Notes under the pieces: model-generated
Databases searched by the model: none
Seen by the model: the letters and a program-made list of their open reading frames with translations, nothing else
What the model was told of the DNA's origin: nothing
Made by a program: the position numbers and the translations under genes
DNA from: Zygnema cylindricum
Taxonomy: Eukaryota; Streptophyta; Zygnematophyceae; Zygnematales; Zygnemataceae
NCBI GenBank assembly: GCA_037447655.1
Contig: JBBHKE010001016.1
Span: 1-64,000 of the forward strand
Direction: 5' to 3'
DNA length: 64,000 nucleotides
Part shown: piece after piece, positions 46,390-57,210 of the stretch
Position numbering within the stretch: the first letter of the stretch is position 1
Layout: each line of letters starts with the position of its first letter

Positions 46390-48242
46390 GAGAATTTTTT
46401 TTGGAGAGTTCCCAACAAGTTTATGACGTTGGGTTAAAAAAACAAAAAGATGAAAAAGTCGCTACTGGTTCTTTCGGACTTTTGGGGAAATTTTTTGAGA
46501 TCAATTTTGTTTGTTGGTTGTATCATTCCCCTTTATAATTTTTAGGGAACTAGCCATTTTTCAGTAGTTTATCTCCATATGAGATGCTTGGGGTAATAAT
46601 TATGCTATAGAGTATGATAGTATATTTTCCATTCTATTTTGTGGGTAACCATTTTGAAAAAAAAAAAAACAACATATCGTTGTTTTTACTCTGTGAAATT
46701 TGTATGACATTGGAATATGGACTGAATTGAAATTGAAGACCTTCCAAACTGTGGTATTTCTCTTTCTTTCAATGGATGGAATGTGGCTAAGTTTATTCGA
46801 CGATAAATTCCATTTTTGTTCTTCTTTTCTTTGTGGCTGTGCTTGATATTACTTTGTCTTTTTATGACTGTCACATTTGAAAAATCTCTAACATGTGACA
46901 GTAATACTTTTGGAAGTCTACCGAGTCTAAGCCCTGAGTGCCATGCAATGTTTTTCTGACTAATTGATACGAAGTTTTTTCATTTAGCAAAATTCGATTT
47001 TAATCAAAATCAGATAAAATCATATGTTTACTCGTGAAAGAAATGATGACGTGTGCATTAGCACCAAGATTGTTGGCTGAATTGAAAATCTTGCATTCGA
47101 AAATGATAAGAATCTTTTTGACACACGGCCTGAGGCTAAGCAAAATACTTGTAATCACTGAATCTAGTATGGGCTAATCAGAGTTGTTGATTTACCTTTT
47201 TTTGTATTTTTGTCAATATCCTGAACGTCTACCGACAAATGTTAACGAATAAGGGCAGAAACGTGATTGTCCACAGAGATTTGCTGATCAAATTCTGTAG
47301 ATTTTTCATAAATAAATAATCTATAAAGGATTATAAGGACAGCTTATGAAGATGCGGTGTCACACAAAAATGGGGCTGATTAGGCAAAAGTTCTTTTATT
47401 TTGACCAGCATTGGACTCAACTTTACGTAATTGTCTCTTAGCGTTAAAGTAAAATGTTTAAATAAAAAAAAACCAAATTGTACCGATGGTAAAATTTCCA
47501 ATCCTAAAGCAACTTTTTTCCATGTTTACCTCGATTTCCAAAGGAATAATACTTGGAGATAGACTAAAGCCTGAAGCTGATATGATATTCAACTTTAAGA
47601 TTTCCAATCTTGAGCATCAGGACAATTTGCATTTACTTCAATGGTAAAATAGAAAATAGTGGAGCAAGAACTAAAGGGGTATTTCGACATAACATTTCTC
47701 AGCTTTCAGAAATCAGACCAAGATTTAAACTAAAGAGAACTAAATCTGAATAATTCTGCAATTTGGAAACACTTAATTTCATCCGTCGACGAAGGAATTA
47801 AGGTGTCTCGGAGGGTTTCTATAAGGTTAAAATTTTAATGGAATCTGACAAAAGGGAGAGAGAAAAAGTAGATCGGAGCAAAAATCTGTGGTGGGAGCAC
47901 CTCTGCAATTTCTCAAAATCGGGATCTGCGGACGAGGTACTAGTTAAGATGGAGAAGGACTCGAGGTTCGCTTCATAGACAAGGACAGGGACTCCCTAAG
48001 GTTGATGTTGTGGGGACCGTGGATAGGAAGCACTACATAAGATCCTCATTTAGTGAGGTCTAGGCATCAAATTTTTGTTGCATCAGATGTGCGTTTAATG
48101 AGGTCATTGCAGTGTGTGATGACTTCCACTTTGTTTGAGAGACAGAAAAACTATTGGAGGTGGATTGGGGGACGCCATGAAATTATACACAAGAGAAAAA
48201 TCAATGCATTGGAAAGAGAAATTGAATTGAATTTGGGATAAT
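46390..48242. other. No gene recognised
   Basis: AT-rich intergenic sequence with only short frames; no domain, RNA gene or clear transposon end identified. Confidence 0.4.
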
Positions 48243-48480
48243 TTCATGGCGTCCGCCAATCCACTCGAGAGGTAGCCACTTAATGTCCACTTGTAACCTA
48301 GTCCCCATGGCTCTAATACCATGTTAAGATTCGTAGAATTGAGGGATAGAAGGGACGATCCCGTTAAAAGGGAATGATGAGCCAGCAAGGATTTAAACCT
48401 AGGACCTTTCACTGTAGCTGTGAATGCGCTAACCACTGCTCCACCAGCCCGGATATCGTTATTGGTGAGTCGATTTTATT
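48243..48480 (-). mobile_element. LTR-retrotransposon or SINE remnant with tRNA-like promoter
   Basis: On the minus strand, TTAACA is followed by TGGTATTAGAGC (48321-48310), one mismatch from the plant initiator-tRNA primer-binding site used by copia elements. Upstream of it in the same strand (48455-48380) is a tRNA-like unit with box A (GGTGGAGCAGTGGTTAGCGC) and box B (GGTTTAAATCC). It is either a relic LTR end or a tRNA-derived SINE. No gag or pol frame follows. Confidence 0.45.
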
Positions 48481-48639
48481 GAATATCGGCTGTGGGTGCA
48501 CACCACATCCCGGGTATAGATCGGTACATTTTGCGTCGATCAACACTTTTCCGGCGCCGCGGAAGCCGTTTTGTCGGTGATTGCTCTTAGCCAGGTTGGA
48601 TGTTGAGAGAACCAGGGATTTTGCCCAGACTGAGGTAGA

Positions 48640-48755
48640 GGAATAAGGAGAGGGGGAAGGGGAGGGAGAGGGGGGGGAAGAGGGAAAGGGAAAGGGGAGG
48701 GGGAGGGGGAGGGGGAGGGGGAGGGGGAGGGGGAGGGGGAGGGGAAGGGGGAGGG
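48640..48755. repeat. GGGGAG/GGGGGA polypurine tract
   Basis: Dense GGGGGA repeats, about 115 bp. Frames across it are artefacts. Confidence 0.95.
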
Positions 48756-49539
48756 TCTGGAAAGGTCTCCATGTCCCTTGTGGGTGTGACTCAAAGTTCA
48801 AAAGTAGGTGAAAGTAGGCCCATACAATATGCCTATTGTACGCAAAACATACAATATGACCTTAAGACCCATGTTATATTGGTCGCAAAATGAAAAAAAA
48901 AGTAACAGGGTTGAGTTGCACATCGTTCGATAAAGAATTAAACGTCATCGGACGGTCGCTGATCAAAGTAGCGATCAAAGTAGCGATCTTAGAAGATCAC
49001 ATGGAAAGCCCATAACACAACTTGCGCCTACCAAAGGCCTACCATAAAACGCCTACTTTTGAACTATGGTGTGACTCATGTTAGTCCAGGAACATTTGAC
49101 TTAGGGGAGGTTTCCATGTTGGCGATATCTTTTTGGAGCTTTGGAACTTTTAGTCTCAGTTTTTTCTGTATTACGTGGATGCAAGAAAATCATGTACATG
49201 CGAACGCAACGTGACAAAGGCGTCAAATTTTGCGCGAATCTTTTTTCTCACAAGTTTCTTACGTGCGAACGAGGCGACGCTTTTGAAGTTTCACAATATG
49301 TGTGGGTGTGTGCCCATGTGTGTTCAAGTAAGGGTATTTTTTCGTCGTTCTCACAGAAAATGGGACGTGCAACGAGAAAATCTTACGCCTTACGAAAAAT
49401 GGGCAAGAACGAAAGTACATTTTGCGTCATCTTGGAACTTGGAAAGTACGTCAATTTAGCGTTATTATCATTTCGACCCACATCCACGTCACGCCATCTC
49501 ATCTTCACACTTGTACTGGAATCAAATCGCGACCTGATT

Positions 49540-50153
49540 TTAACTAAAATAATACCCGATTGACAAATAGCAAACCGGTATTGCACGCGTGAAATGTCTT
49601 CGAAAACATTTGAACAAGGGAGAGTACACGGTATTTTTTTCCTTGCTCGTCACGCGCATGTACGTACGAAAATGACAAGCAAGTAACGAAAAAAAATCGT
49701 TGGGGTCTCGAACCTCCACTTTCATTTATGGGTCCTTTGTAAAAGTTTATGTCGTCCTCGTCTCTCCCCCTCTTTCTTGCGTGACCGCTCCTCTTTCTCT
49801 CTTCTTTAAATGAAACGCAACAATAATAGTATCAAATGAAAGAGTTTCTTTTTCTTTTTTTTGGATAATTTTGGTCTTAGGTTGATGGCATATCGAATGA
49901 TGAAATATAAGAAAAAGAAATAGAGAAGCCATGGTAGAAAATCTATGTACTTATGACGTCACAAGGTAGCATGACTTCGCAATGTCACAGAAAACTCGAC
50001 GTCTACAACCGTTGCTGATTTTGTAGACGTCACTAATTTTGAGAAGTTTCGTAGTCATCTACATTTCGTTTCGTAGATTGCCGCACATTTTGTAGACGTC
50101 TACAATTGTCACACATTTAAAGTAATGAAGGCGCAAGTAATTATTGATATAGG
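49540..50153. mobile_element. GGGTACGTCCC-family element, truncated copy
   Basis: GGGAGAGTACACGGTATTTTT, TCGAACCTCCACTTTCATT, GAAGCCATGGTAGAAAATC and GACGTCTACAACCGTTGC occur in the same order as in the 15.9 and 50.2 kb copies. The left terminus was not recognised. The right side runs straight into the left end of the next copy. Confidence 0.65.
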
Positions 50154-51653
50154 GTACGTCCCTGTGTGTTAAACTATCGACTTTAATCTGTCGTTTTCAC
50201 CCACAACGCAGTTCCGTACGAGAAAATTTTTAGCCGTACAAAAAAATCAATTCTTTAAAAATACAGCAAACGTCAAGTCGATACTTTGAATGTACTTCAT
50301 ATTGTTGTCATGTGAACGCATTTTGGCGTTTTTCCTTTTTTCGACCCCCGGCAAAAAGAATCCAGCCTGTCAAAAAACTTCATCAAAATCGCCTCGCGAC
50401 TAGAGTTCAGGGAAAGTATCGCCCAAACAACGAATGAAAAACGACACACGCACGCGACACACGAGTGGGAAAATTTTAAGACGAGGGAGAGTACTCACTA
50501 TTTTTCTCCCTGCCCGTCACGCGCATGTACGGAAAAAAATATGCAGGGGTCTCGGACCTCCACTTTCATTCATGTGTCCTTGGTAGAATTTTGCGTCGTC
50601 GTCGCCTCTCCCCTCTCCCTCTCACACTATCACTTTTATCTCATACTTTTTAGAATGAGGCACGGCAAAGATGGTATGAAATGAAAGATATTTGAAAAAT
50701 AATCCTTTTGACTACTTTATTTTTGTTATTATGGCAAGTAGAGCGAAAAAAGTCGAGAAAACGAAATCGGGTAACCATGGCCGAAAGTTCTTAAATCTGT
50801 GACGTCGACGTTGTCACAAGTGAGCGTGACGTGACAATGTCACAAACCCTAAACATCTGTCATGTCACATAATTACAAAAATGTAGACGTCTACAATTGT
50901 AGTTGTTTTTGTTCGCGTCACCAATTTCGTAGTCGTCGTCAACCGTCAAAAAGTTGTACCTACGTCTACAGCCGTCACATGTCAAAGTTCCGATTTCATT
51001 TTCGCACATTGGGACACTCTTCAAAGTAGTACGGAGCTCTTCACTACACCGCCAATCGTTATTAGCGTAGAACTTTCTTTAGCGTACATGATAAATTACC
51101 GTGGTTTACGCTAATTAAGAATTTGAAAATTTTGAAAAAAACATACATTCTAATTGTTTAATAATTTTTATTTGGTTCTTTGAAAAAAGTAAATGTCGGT
51201 CGCAAACATGCTTACACCAATATAGGTATTTGTACAAAATCTGACAAATCATACACAAATCGTACGTTCACACAGTCGAAACGTGGTTGCTGGACGAATA
51301 TGTGCGAACGTGATACTTGACAACCCGATTAGACCCCATTTTTAGAGCGCACATTCTCATGCGTCCGCGGCTACTAAAACTCATTAATTAAACTTTTTCA
51401 GTTAAAAAGGTACAATTTTGTACGGTCTGACATTGTCAGTATACCACACTAATTGACTGATGGCGTATTTCCATTTTGTACGGTACTAAAAAATTAACCC
51501 TAAATAGAGTAAAGAAAAAAATAGAATGAACTACGCTAATGGAGAAAAAAAAAAAAAAACAGGACGGAATTAGCGTACACAACGCTAATAACGATTGACT
51601 GTGTACAGGCCAAAATACTTTTTCAAAGTATTGATTACATGGGGACGTACCCA
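50154..51653. mobile_element. GGGTACGTCCC-family TIR element, copy with nested MITE
   Basis: GGGTACGTCCCTGTGTG at the left and TACATGGGGACGTACCC at the right are inverted. The interior aligns block by block with 15911-17060 (GTGAACGCATTTTGGCGTTTT, CGGACCTCCACTTTCATTCAT, TAGACGTCTACAATTG). A 561-bp MITE is inserted near its right end. Flanking ATA on both sides could be a target duplication. Confidence 0.8.
51045..51605. mobile_element. 561-bp TACACCG...GTGTA MITE nested in the larger element
   Basis: It starts TACACCGCCAATCGTTATTAGCG and ends CGCTAATAACGATTGACTGTGTA. Longer than other members of the superfamily, with unrelated-looking interior and an internal poly(A). No transposase frame. 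Confidence 0.7.
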
Positions 51654-51828
51654 TAGGAACACTTTGAAAAGTACACCGTATAATCTGCGCTAATATTCAA
51701 AGTAACAATCTAAAAGTTTACATGGCACACACCCTGACTTGTCAACGACACGTGGCAGCGCATTCATACTTAAAATCACTTCGATCTTTGTCGTAGCCCA
51801 GAGCTGCACGAAGATCCAAGGAAAAAAC

Positions 51829-52119
51829 ATGGAGTATGAGGGACCACGCCACGATAAAATTTTGGTTAGAGGCCCTAAACGACAAGATTTTCTCCTTGAT
51901 TTAAGAAAAGAATACCATGAAGAAGCCACCTTATGTGTAGTATGGTCCGGCAGACGAGTATCGGTTGGATTCATTTGCGATATTCTCACAATTTCCATGA
52001 AAAACCGTGAAAAACAGCATGGTACTGTAACTTTGTCCAAACGTCAACTGGCTGTTAATGTCATTCGACACCAACCGTCACATAAATTGAAGGCTACGAC
52101 ATTCTCCGTACAGGCCTAA
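51829..52119 (+). CDS. Hypothetical small ORF (96 aa)
   Basis: Open frame from ATG at 51829 (the frame is open from 51739), with balanced composition: HDKILVRGPKRQDFLLDLRKEY, then LCVVWSGRRVSVGFICDILT. No family recognised, no signal peptide, no cysteine motif. It lies between transposon copies, and an antisense frame of similar length overlaps it. Chance or a transposon remnant is as likely as a gene. Confidence 0.2.
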   Translation: MEYEGPRHDKILVRGPKRQDFLLDLRKEYHEEATLCVVWSGRRVSVGFICDILTISMKNREKQHGTVTLSKRQLAVNVIRHQPSHKLKATTFSVQA

Positions 52120-52449
52120 ATGCAAAGCGATATCGTACGGTAGATATTGCTGGATATTTTTTTCTTTTTTCAAAGTCACATCTTTTGCATTCACGAATTG
52201 AAACCGTGAAGAAAATAATAGTCGTCGGCAACTTTTGGTGGATAAAACTGTTCAAACGACCGGGGAAACACTCAAAAACTGGTGAAACCAACCGTTCCAT
52301 CCGCGATTTATGGGCGTTTTGTTTTTATTGGCGTCTCTTTTTTTTTACTGTTAAGTTTGATGTTTTTATCCATGAAAGTTTAGTGTGAGAACCGCAAGCA
52401 ACACCGTCCACCGCGAAAAAGAAATCGTTAAATCTGACGATTTGTCCAC

Positions 52450-52663
52450 TACACCGTGAATCGCTATTAGTGTTAATGTTTCTTTTGCCGCTTTAAAACA
52501 TTTTTTCACCGTACACACATGTCGAATTGTGGATCGGACGGTTGCGATTGAAAGTAAGATTCCCAGCTTCCGATTGGTGGTCTCAAATCGGACAAATGTG
52601 TACGGAGAAATGATGTTTTAAGTGGCGAAAAAAACATTAACACTAATAGCGATTTACTGTGTA
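52450..52663. mobile_element. Palindromic TACACCGTGAATCGC MITE
   Basis: TACACCGTGAATCGCTATTA at the left; CACTAATAGCGATTTACTGTGTA at the right. Long inverted arms (GCTTTAAAACATTTTTTCACCGTACAC against GTGTACGGAGAAATGATGTTTTAAG) make nearly the whole 214 bp a hairpin. Sister copies lie at 41532 and 63446. Confidence 0.85.
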
Positions 52664-52800
52664 TTGTCGTGTAGTTTCTCATTCCGTAAAATTGCGAAAT
52701 AACACCGATATTTTATGTTTTCCATATTGGAATTTTAAAATTTAGGGCAAATGTCCAGTGCACCGTGGAGCCTTTTTCAAAGTTTTTCGTATGAAGAAAA

Positions 52801-53370
52801 TACACCGTGAATCGCAGTTAACGTTAACACTAGTTCTGTCGCGGCTTTTTTCGGCCCAAAATCATAACATAGTGTTGTTAACATCCAAATAAAATTAACG
52901 CTAATATGGAAAGTATTTATTTAGGTTTAACCATATAATATTACTTTTGTCAAAATTAGTGTGATATACGAGTCATTTCCGTACATATCGTCCACGTGAC
53001 ATCTCACTTCTACAACATTAAGTTCGTCTCGCATGTATATTAAATTTCAGCATCAGTTAGCCGCCTGAAAGAACGGAAAATTACAATGTATAAAGTATAA
53101 AATACAATAAATTTTACTCTAATTTACATGCTTCGTACGGTTTCCAAACCTCACAAGTACGTATCGCGCCGAAAGCTGTCAGGATGGTACATCTGCACAT
53201 GAAATAGTGTTAATGACAGCTCATCGTACACGCTACAAAGTCGACACACAAATTGGCGTTTGGTGCCAAAGTTATATTAATGCTATTTCTTTTTGGAAAG
53301 AAAATCACAAATGAGCGTTATTAACTTTTATGCTATTTTTTTTTCAGCACTAATAACGAATAGCGGTGCA
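52801..53370. mobile_element. 570-bp TACACCGTGAATCGC-superfamily element
   Basis: It starts TACACCGTGAATCGCAGTTAAC and ends CACTAATAACGAATAGCGGTGCA. It contains CGGCTTTTTTCGGCCCAAAATCATAACA near the left, the landmark shared with the 27690 and 18300 copies. No coding capacity. Confidence 0.65.
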
Positions 53371-53439
53371 TTTTTCTTTTATTTCACCATTATCCCGCAA
53401 GTTATTTTACAGGGTTTCCTTTTATATATATATACGTTG

Positions 53440-54860
53440 ATGTTTTTAATGTCGTCATGAAAATATGCGCTTTCGTACAGGTCAAACCATAGTTGTTCAA
53501 AACGTATTTTACGCACGTTTCGAACGCCCGTACAATAAGAAGAAACTGGAGAGGTCGATTTGAAAAAATCGTTAAAAACGTTAATGAATTTTTTTTCCGT
53601 ACAAATCCGTACATTTTTAAAAAATTGAATTGAACATGTACCGTAGTTTGTACGCTTTCCGTTAAATGAGCGGTGAAAAACAATATGTAATTTAATTATT
53701 TTCACACCCCACGTATTTATCGAGACATATATATATCAATTGGTTAACGACGGGCACACCGATAATTGCTTGACGATGTACGCAGTCGCAGGTTCAACTC
53801 CTACGAAATGAATTTTTATTATAATAAAATTTTTATTATAATAAAATTGCCTGTCCTTCACAGACAGGCAGCCATAGCCTTCTCTCTCTACCTCTCCGAG
53901 AGCATGCAACTTAAAAAAAACAAAGTTCAGGCCATATGCAGATTCTATTTTTTATCATTCGTGGCGTCGGTAATGGCGTCTTCTGTGATTTTTCGCGTTC
54001 AGCTGTTCAAGTAATAATGGCGGCTTCTTTTCAAAATTTGAAGAAGATGCCCGTACAAAATTTGACCTCACGGCACTAAAATAGTGTGACGCCGCAACGT
54101 CCCTTTTTGGAAATATTTGTAGACGTCACATTATTTTCCCGTACAATCCATGTACAATCTGTTCGGTTTACTGAACAGATTGTACGGATACGTGCATCGA
54201 ATCTTTTTTGTAAACGTAAAAAATCTAACAGTTACAGTATTTTATTTAATAGTTTCCGTAAAATGTCAGTTTCAGTTTACAGTAGACGTTTTTTTGCGTA
54301 TTTTTGAAAAGTCATGTACAATACGTAGAAACTGGAAAAAATGAAAAAAACGCGCGTATTGAACAACTAGGGGTCAAAGTATAGTTGTTCACGACGTTTA
54401 GTGCGAACGATTTAATCGCGACGAATTATACGTTACAAACGCATTGAACCTTTTGAAAAAATCGTAAAAATCGTTGATGAATTTTCGTCCGTAGTACTCC
54501 GTACATGTAAACAAAAATAAATTTCACATATACCGCAGTTTGTACATTTTTCGTACATTTTACGTATCTTTTCGATTTATTCCGTACATTTCCGTAAAAT
54601 TTATGTTCAGTTTAATGGACAGAAAGTACGACGAAGTGCAACGTATCTTTTCGACAAATTTCGTACATTTACCGTACAAAACCGTACAACAATCGTAAAA
54701 TACCGTACAGTTTTCGTAAATTAGCCGTTCAGTTTTCCGGACAGAAAGTACATCGCGTTTTTTTCCGATTTAATCAAAAGTCACGAATTATACGTTTTAA
54801 TCGGAAAAAAGGAAAAAATCGCGCGATTTGAACAATTATGGGTCAAACCAACAAACAGTA
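53440..54860. repeat. Diverged ~200-bp direct repeat, CCGTACA-rich region
   Basis: GTCAAACCATAGTTGTTCAAAACG ... TTGAAAAAATCGTTAAAAACGTTAATGAATTTT ... ACCGTAGTTTGTAC (53479-53655) recurs in diverged form at 54372-54545. The whole stretch is unusually rich in CCGTACA/TGTACGG. No gene seen. Confidence 0.5.
53730..53815 (+). other. tRNA-like sequence, probable pseudogene
   Basis: AATTGGTTAACGAC resembles a D-arm/box A, and AGGTTCAACTCCT a T-loop/box B about 50 bases later. The T-stem has a mismatch and no good acceptor stem was found, so a functional tRNA is not claimed. Confidence 0.25.
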
Positions 54861-54869
54861 CAATATGGA

Positions 54870-55180
54870 AAACTTTTACTCGCCTAAAGCTCGTTGTCGC
54901 GTAGATCCAATCTAGATCGGACGATGACGACAATTTTTAGTGGGTCGATATTTACCTACCCAAATTAATACCCTTCCACTATTTTGTAATGTCTAATGCA
55001 GAAGGAAGCCGTACGCATGATAGCGACAACACAGCCCAGAGATTCTCCCGGATTTTCCGGCGATGGCACCGAGGCCGTTTAAAATTGAAACTTGGGACGT
55101 TCGATTGCGCTTTCCCGATACAAAAAGTTTAACGGATCCGCGAGCACGATTCGTCCCAGACAAGCAATCATACTTCACGT
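54870..55180. other. No gene recognised; left flank of the copia element
   Basis: Ordinary-composition sequence ending in CACGT (55176-55180), the left target-site duplication of the copia element. Confidence 0.4.
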
Positions 55181-55811
55181 TGTTGGGATATTGTCGTTTT
55201 CGCGAGTTTCGCGAAGCGTCATTTCAACTTGAATTTTTTTGACGCGAACTGTCGCGTCATCATACAAAAATACGTCGTCGTTTCGCGACGGTACTTTTGA
55301 TGTCCGCGAACGAAACATACTATTTCGTTTCGCGTCACTTGTTTGTTTCGTCCGCAGGTATTACATTTTGCGTGCAGGTGTGTTCGTGAAGCGACACGTG
55401 TTAAGTCAACGTTTGGACTTTGTTTTTTTGAAGGAAGAAAGCGCGTGCGCCTTCCTTCGTGGAATTTTCATTGAAGAGTGCACAGTCAGCTAGGGACAGA
55501 CTTCGTCGCTACGCTAAGTTCTGCTTGTCTTATCTTGTTGTCTCTTAGTGTAGAGTAGCGAGTATATATAGGTAGCAGTGTACATGTGCAGAGTCTTAAT
55601 TAATCAACCAATTAATCATAGAGGATTAATATTGGAGTAGAGATTATTTAAAGAGAAGAGAGAAGAGTCATGATGTAAAGAGGCTTAGGCTAAGAACACT
55701 TATAAATCTTTTTGGCTGCATATTCCTCTTGTCTTTTATGAGCTTCCACTGTGTAATGATCTATGTTTTATGAATTATTTTAAGTGAAACTCTTTTGCTT
55801 AAGATCCTACA
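55181..55811 (+). repeat. 5' LTR of the copia element
   Basis: 631 bp, TG...CA. Contains CGCGA-rich palindromes in the first 130 bases and a TATATATA near 55563, a likely promoter for the element's transcript. Confidence 0.96.
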
Positions 55812-55813
55812 AT

Positions 55814-55825
55814 TGGTATCAGAGC
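55814..55825 (+). other. Primer-binding site
   Basis: TGGTATCAGAGC, complementary to the 3' end of plant initiator methionine tRNA, starts two bases after the 5' LTR. It is the standard minus-strand primer site of plant copia elements. Confidence 0.9.
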
Positions 55826-55853
55826 TAGTGCTTCGGAGATAGAGAGGGAGCGC

Positions 55854-57200
55854 ATGGGGAGGAAGAAGAACAGGAATACTCCTCCACCCATGTCGACTTC
55901 GGAGAGAGCAAGAGAGTTCAGTTTTTCGGGTTCTCAATTTGAGGAGACTCGAAATACGGAGAGAAAATTTGAGGAGATGTTTGATACATTAATGAGATAT
56001 GTAGATTCACGATTTCAAACTCAATCTAGTGAGAAAAGAGAATTTGCTTCATTTCAAGCTGCCGATCCATTCAGTGGAGGAGCTAATGAGAGTGAGATAA
56101 AAGAGAGAATTAGGAAAGGTAAAGCAAAGATAGAGGAAGATTCAAATTTTGAAGAGGCATTGGATAACGAAGATGATTATAATATGTCGGGGAAATCTGT
56201 GGCCTTTAATGGCACCAATTATGCGGTTTGGAAGAAATTTATTTCAAATCAACGTATTCTTAAGAGGCTTTGGAGGATTGTCAATGGAGAGGAGAAGATG
56301 CCAACGGAGAGCAAGGCACGTGCTCAATGGAGGCTGAAAGATATTGCGGCAACGACCGGTTTGATGAAGAATTGCACTTCTTCCGTGCTTGATCATTTCC
56401 TCGCTCACGGAACGGCCCATGAGTGTTGGTAAGCACTTGAGGAGCAATATGAGAAAGGCGTTGAGAACAAGGGTCAATATGTTCATACGGACTTTATGAA
56501 TTTTAAAATCAAATAAAATGAAATGATGGATGATGCCGTGAATCGCTTCAATATTATACTCGAGCAATTACTCAACAATGGTCTAGTTATTTTGGATACG
56601 GATAAATTAAGCGTTTTTCTTAACGCTTTGCCGGACAAGCTTTCGCATCTTAAGGCTATCTTACGAGCGAAGGCGGATAATACTTTCGGATTCACCGTTA
56701 ATTTTATCAAAATGTCGGAGGGAACTCCATCGGCTTCTTCAAGTGGAGGAGGAGGAGTTCTCAACTCTACTACTCCCGAAACCCCGGATCTTAACTATGC
56801 CGGTGGTAGAGGAGGTGGTAGAGGAGGTGGCCCGAGAGGTGGTGGCGGCCGAGGCAACAAGAGGGAGCAAGGTCGACCACCGAAGATCCCTTCTGATCAT
56901 TCCAATGTGACATGCTACCGGTGTAACCGGCTTAGACACTTGTCATCCTCTTGTCCGGATAAGGACAAGCAATGTCATTTTTGTGGTAAGTGGGGGCATA
57001 CGATTTCTCAATGTTATTCGAAGAGTCGAGATTCCGGAGGTGGAAGAGGAAGTAGAGGAGGTGATAGAGGCGGCCGAGGTGGCGGTCAAGGAGGAGGCCA
57101 TGGTGGCCGTCGAGGTTATGGTAATGCAAATTACTTTGACTATGGTAATGAAACCGGTGATGTTTTTCCGGTTCTTAACCTTCCACTTGATTCGGTGAGT
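55854..57200 (+). pseudogene. copia gag with two CCHC zinc knuckles
   Basis: Starts at ATG 55854, 42 bases after the 5' LTR. FNGTNYAVWKKF marks the start of the conserved gag core. In-frame TAA codons at 56430 and 56514 interrupt the UBN2-type region; the frame then continues unshifted (FNIILEQLLNNG, LPDKLSHLKAIL). A Gly/Arg-rich stretch precedes two nucleocapsid knuckles of the form C-x2-C-x4-H-x4-C at 56913 and about 56973; the first has Arg where Gly is usual. A second Gly/Arg-rich stretch follows. GGTAAGC around the first stop also resembles a splice donor, but a simple nonsense change is more likely. Confidence 0.9.
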
Positions 57201-57210
57201 AGTGAAAGAA

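Noticed and set aside
56420-56520. Intron in the copia gag starting at GGTAAGC
   Set aside because: The reading frame and gag homology continue unshifted across the stop codons, so nonsense mutations explain it better.
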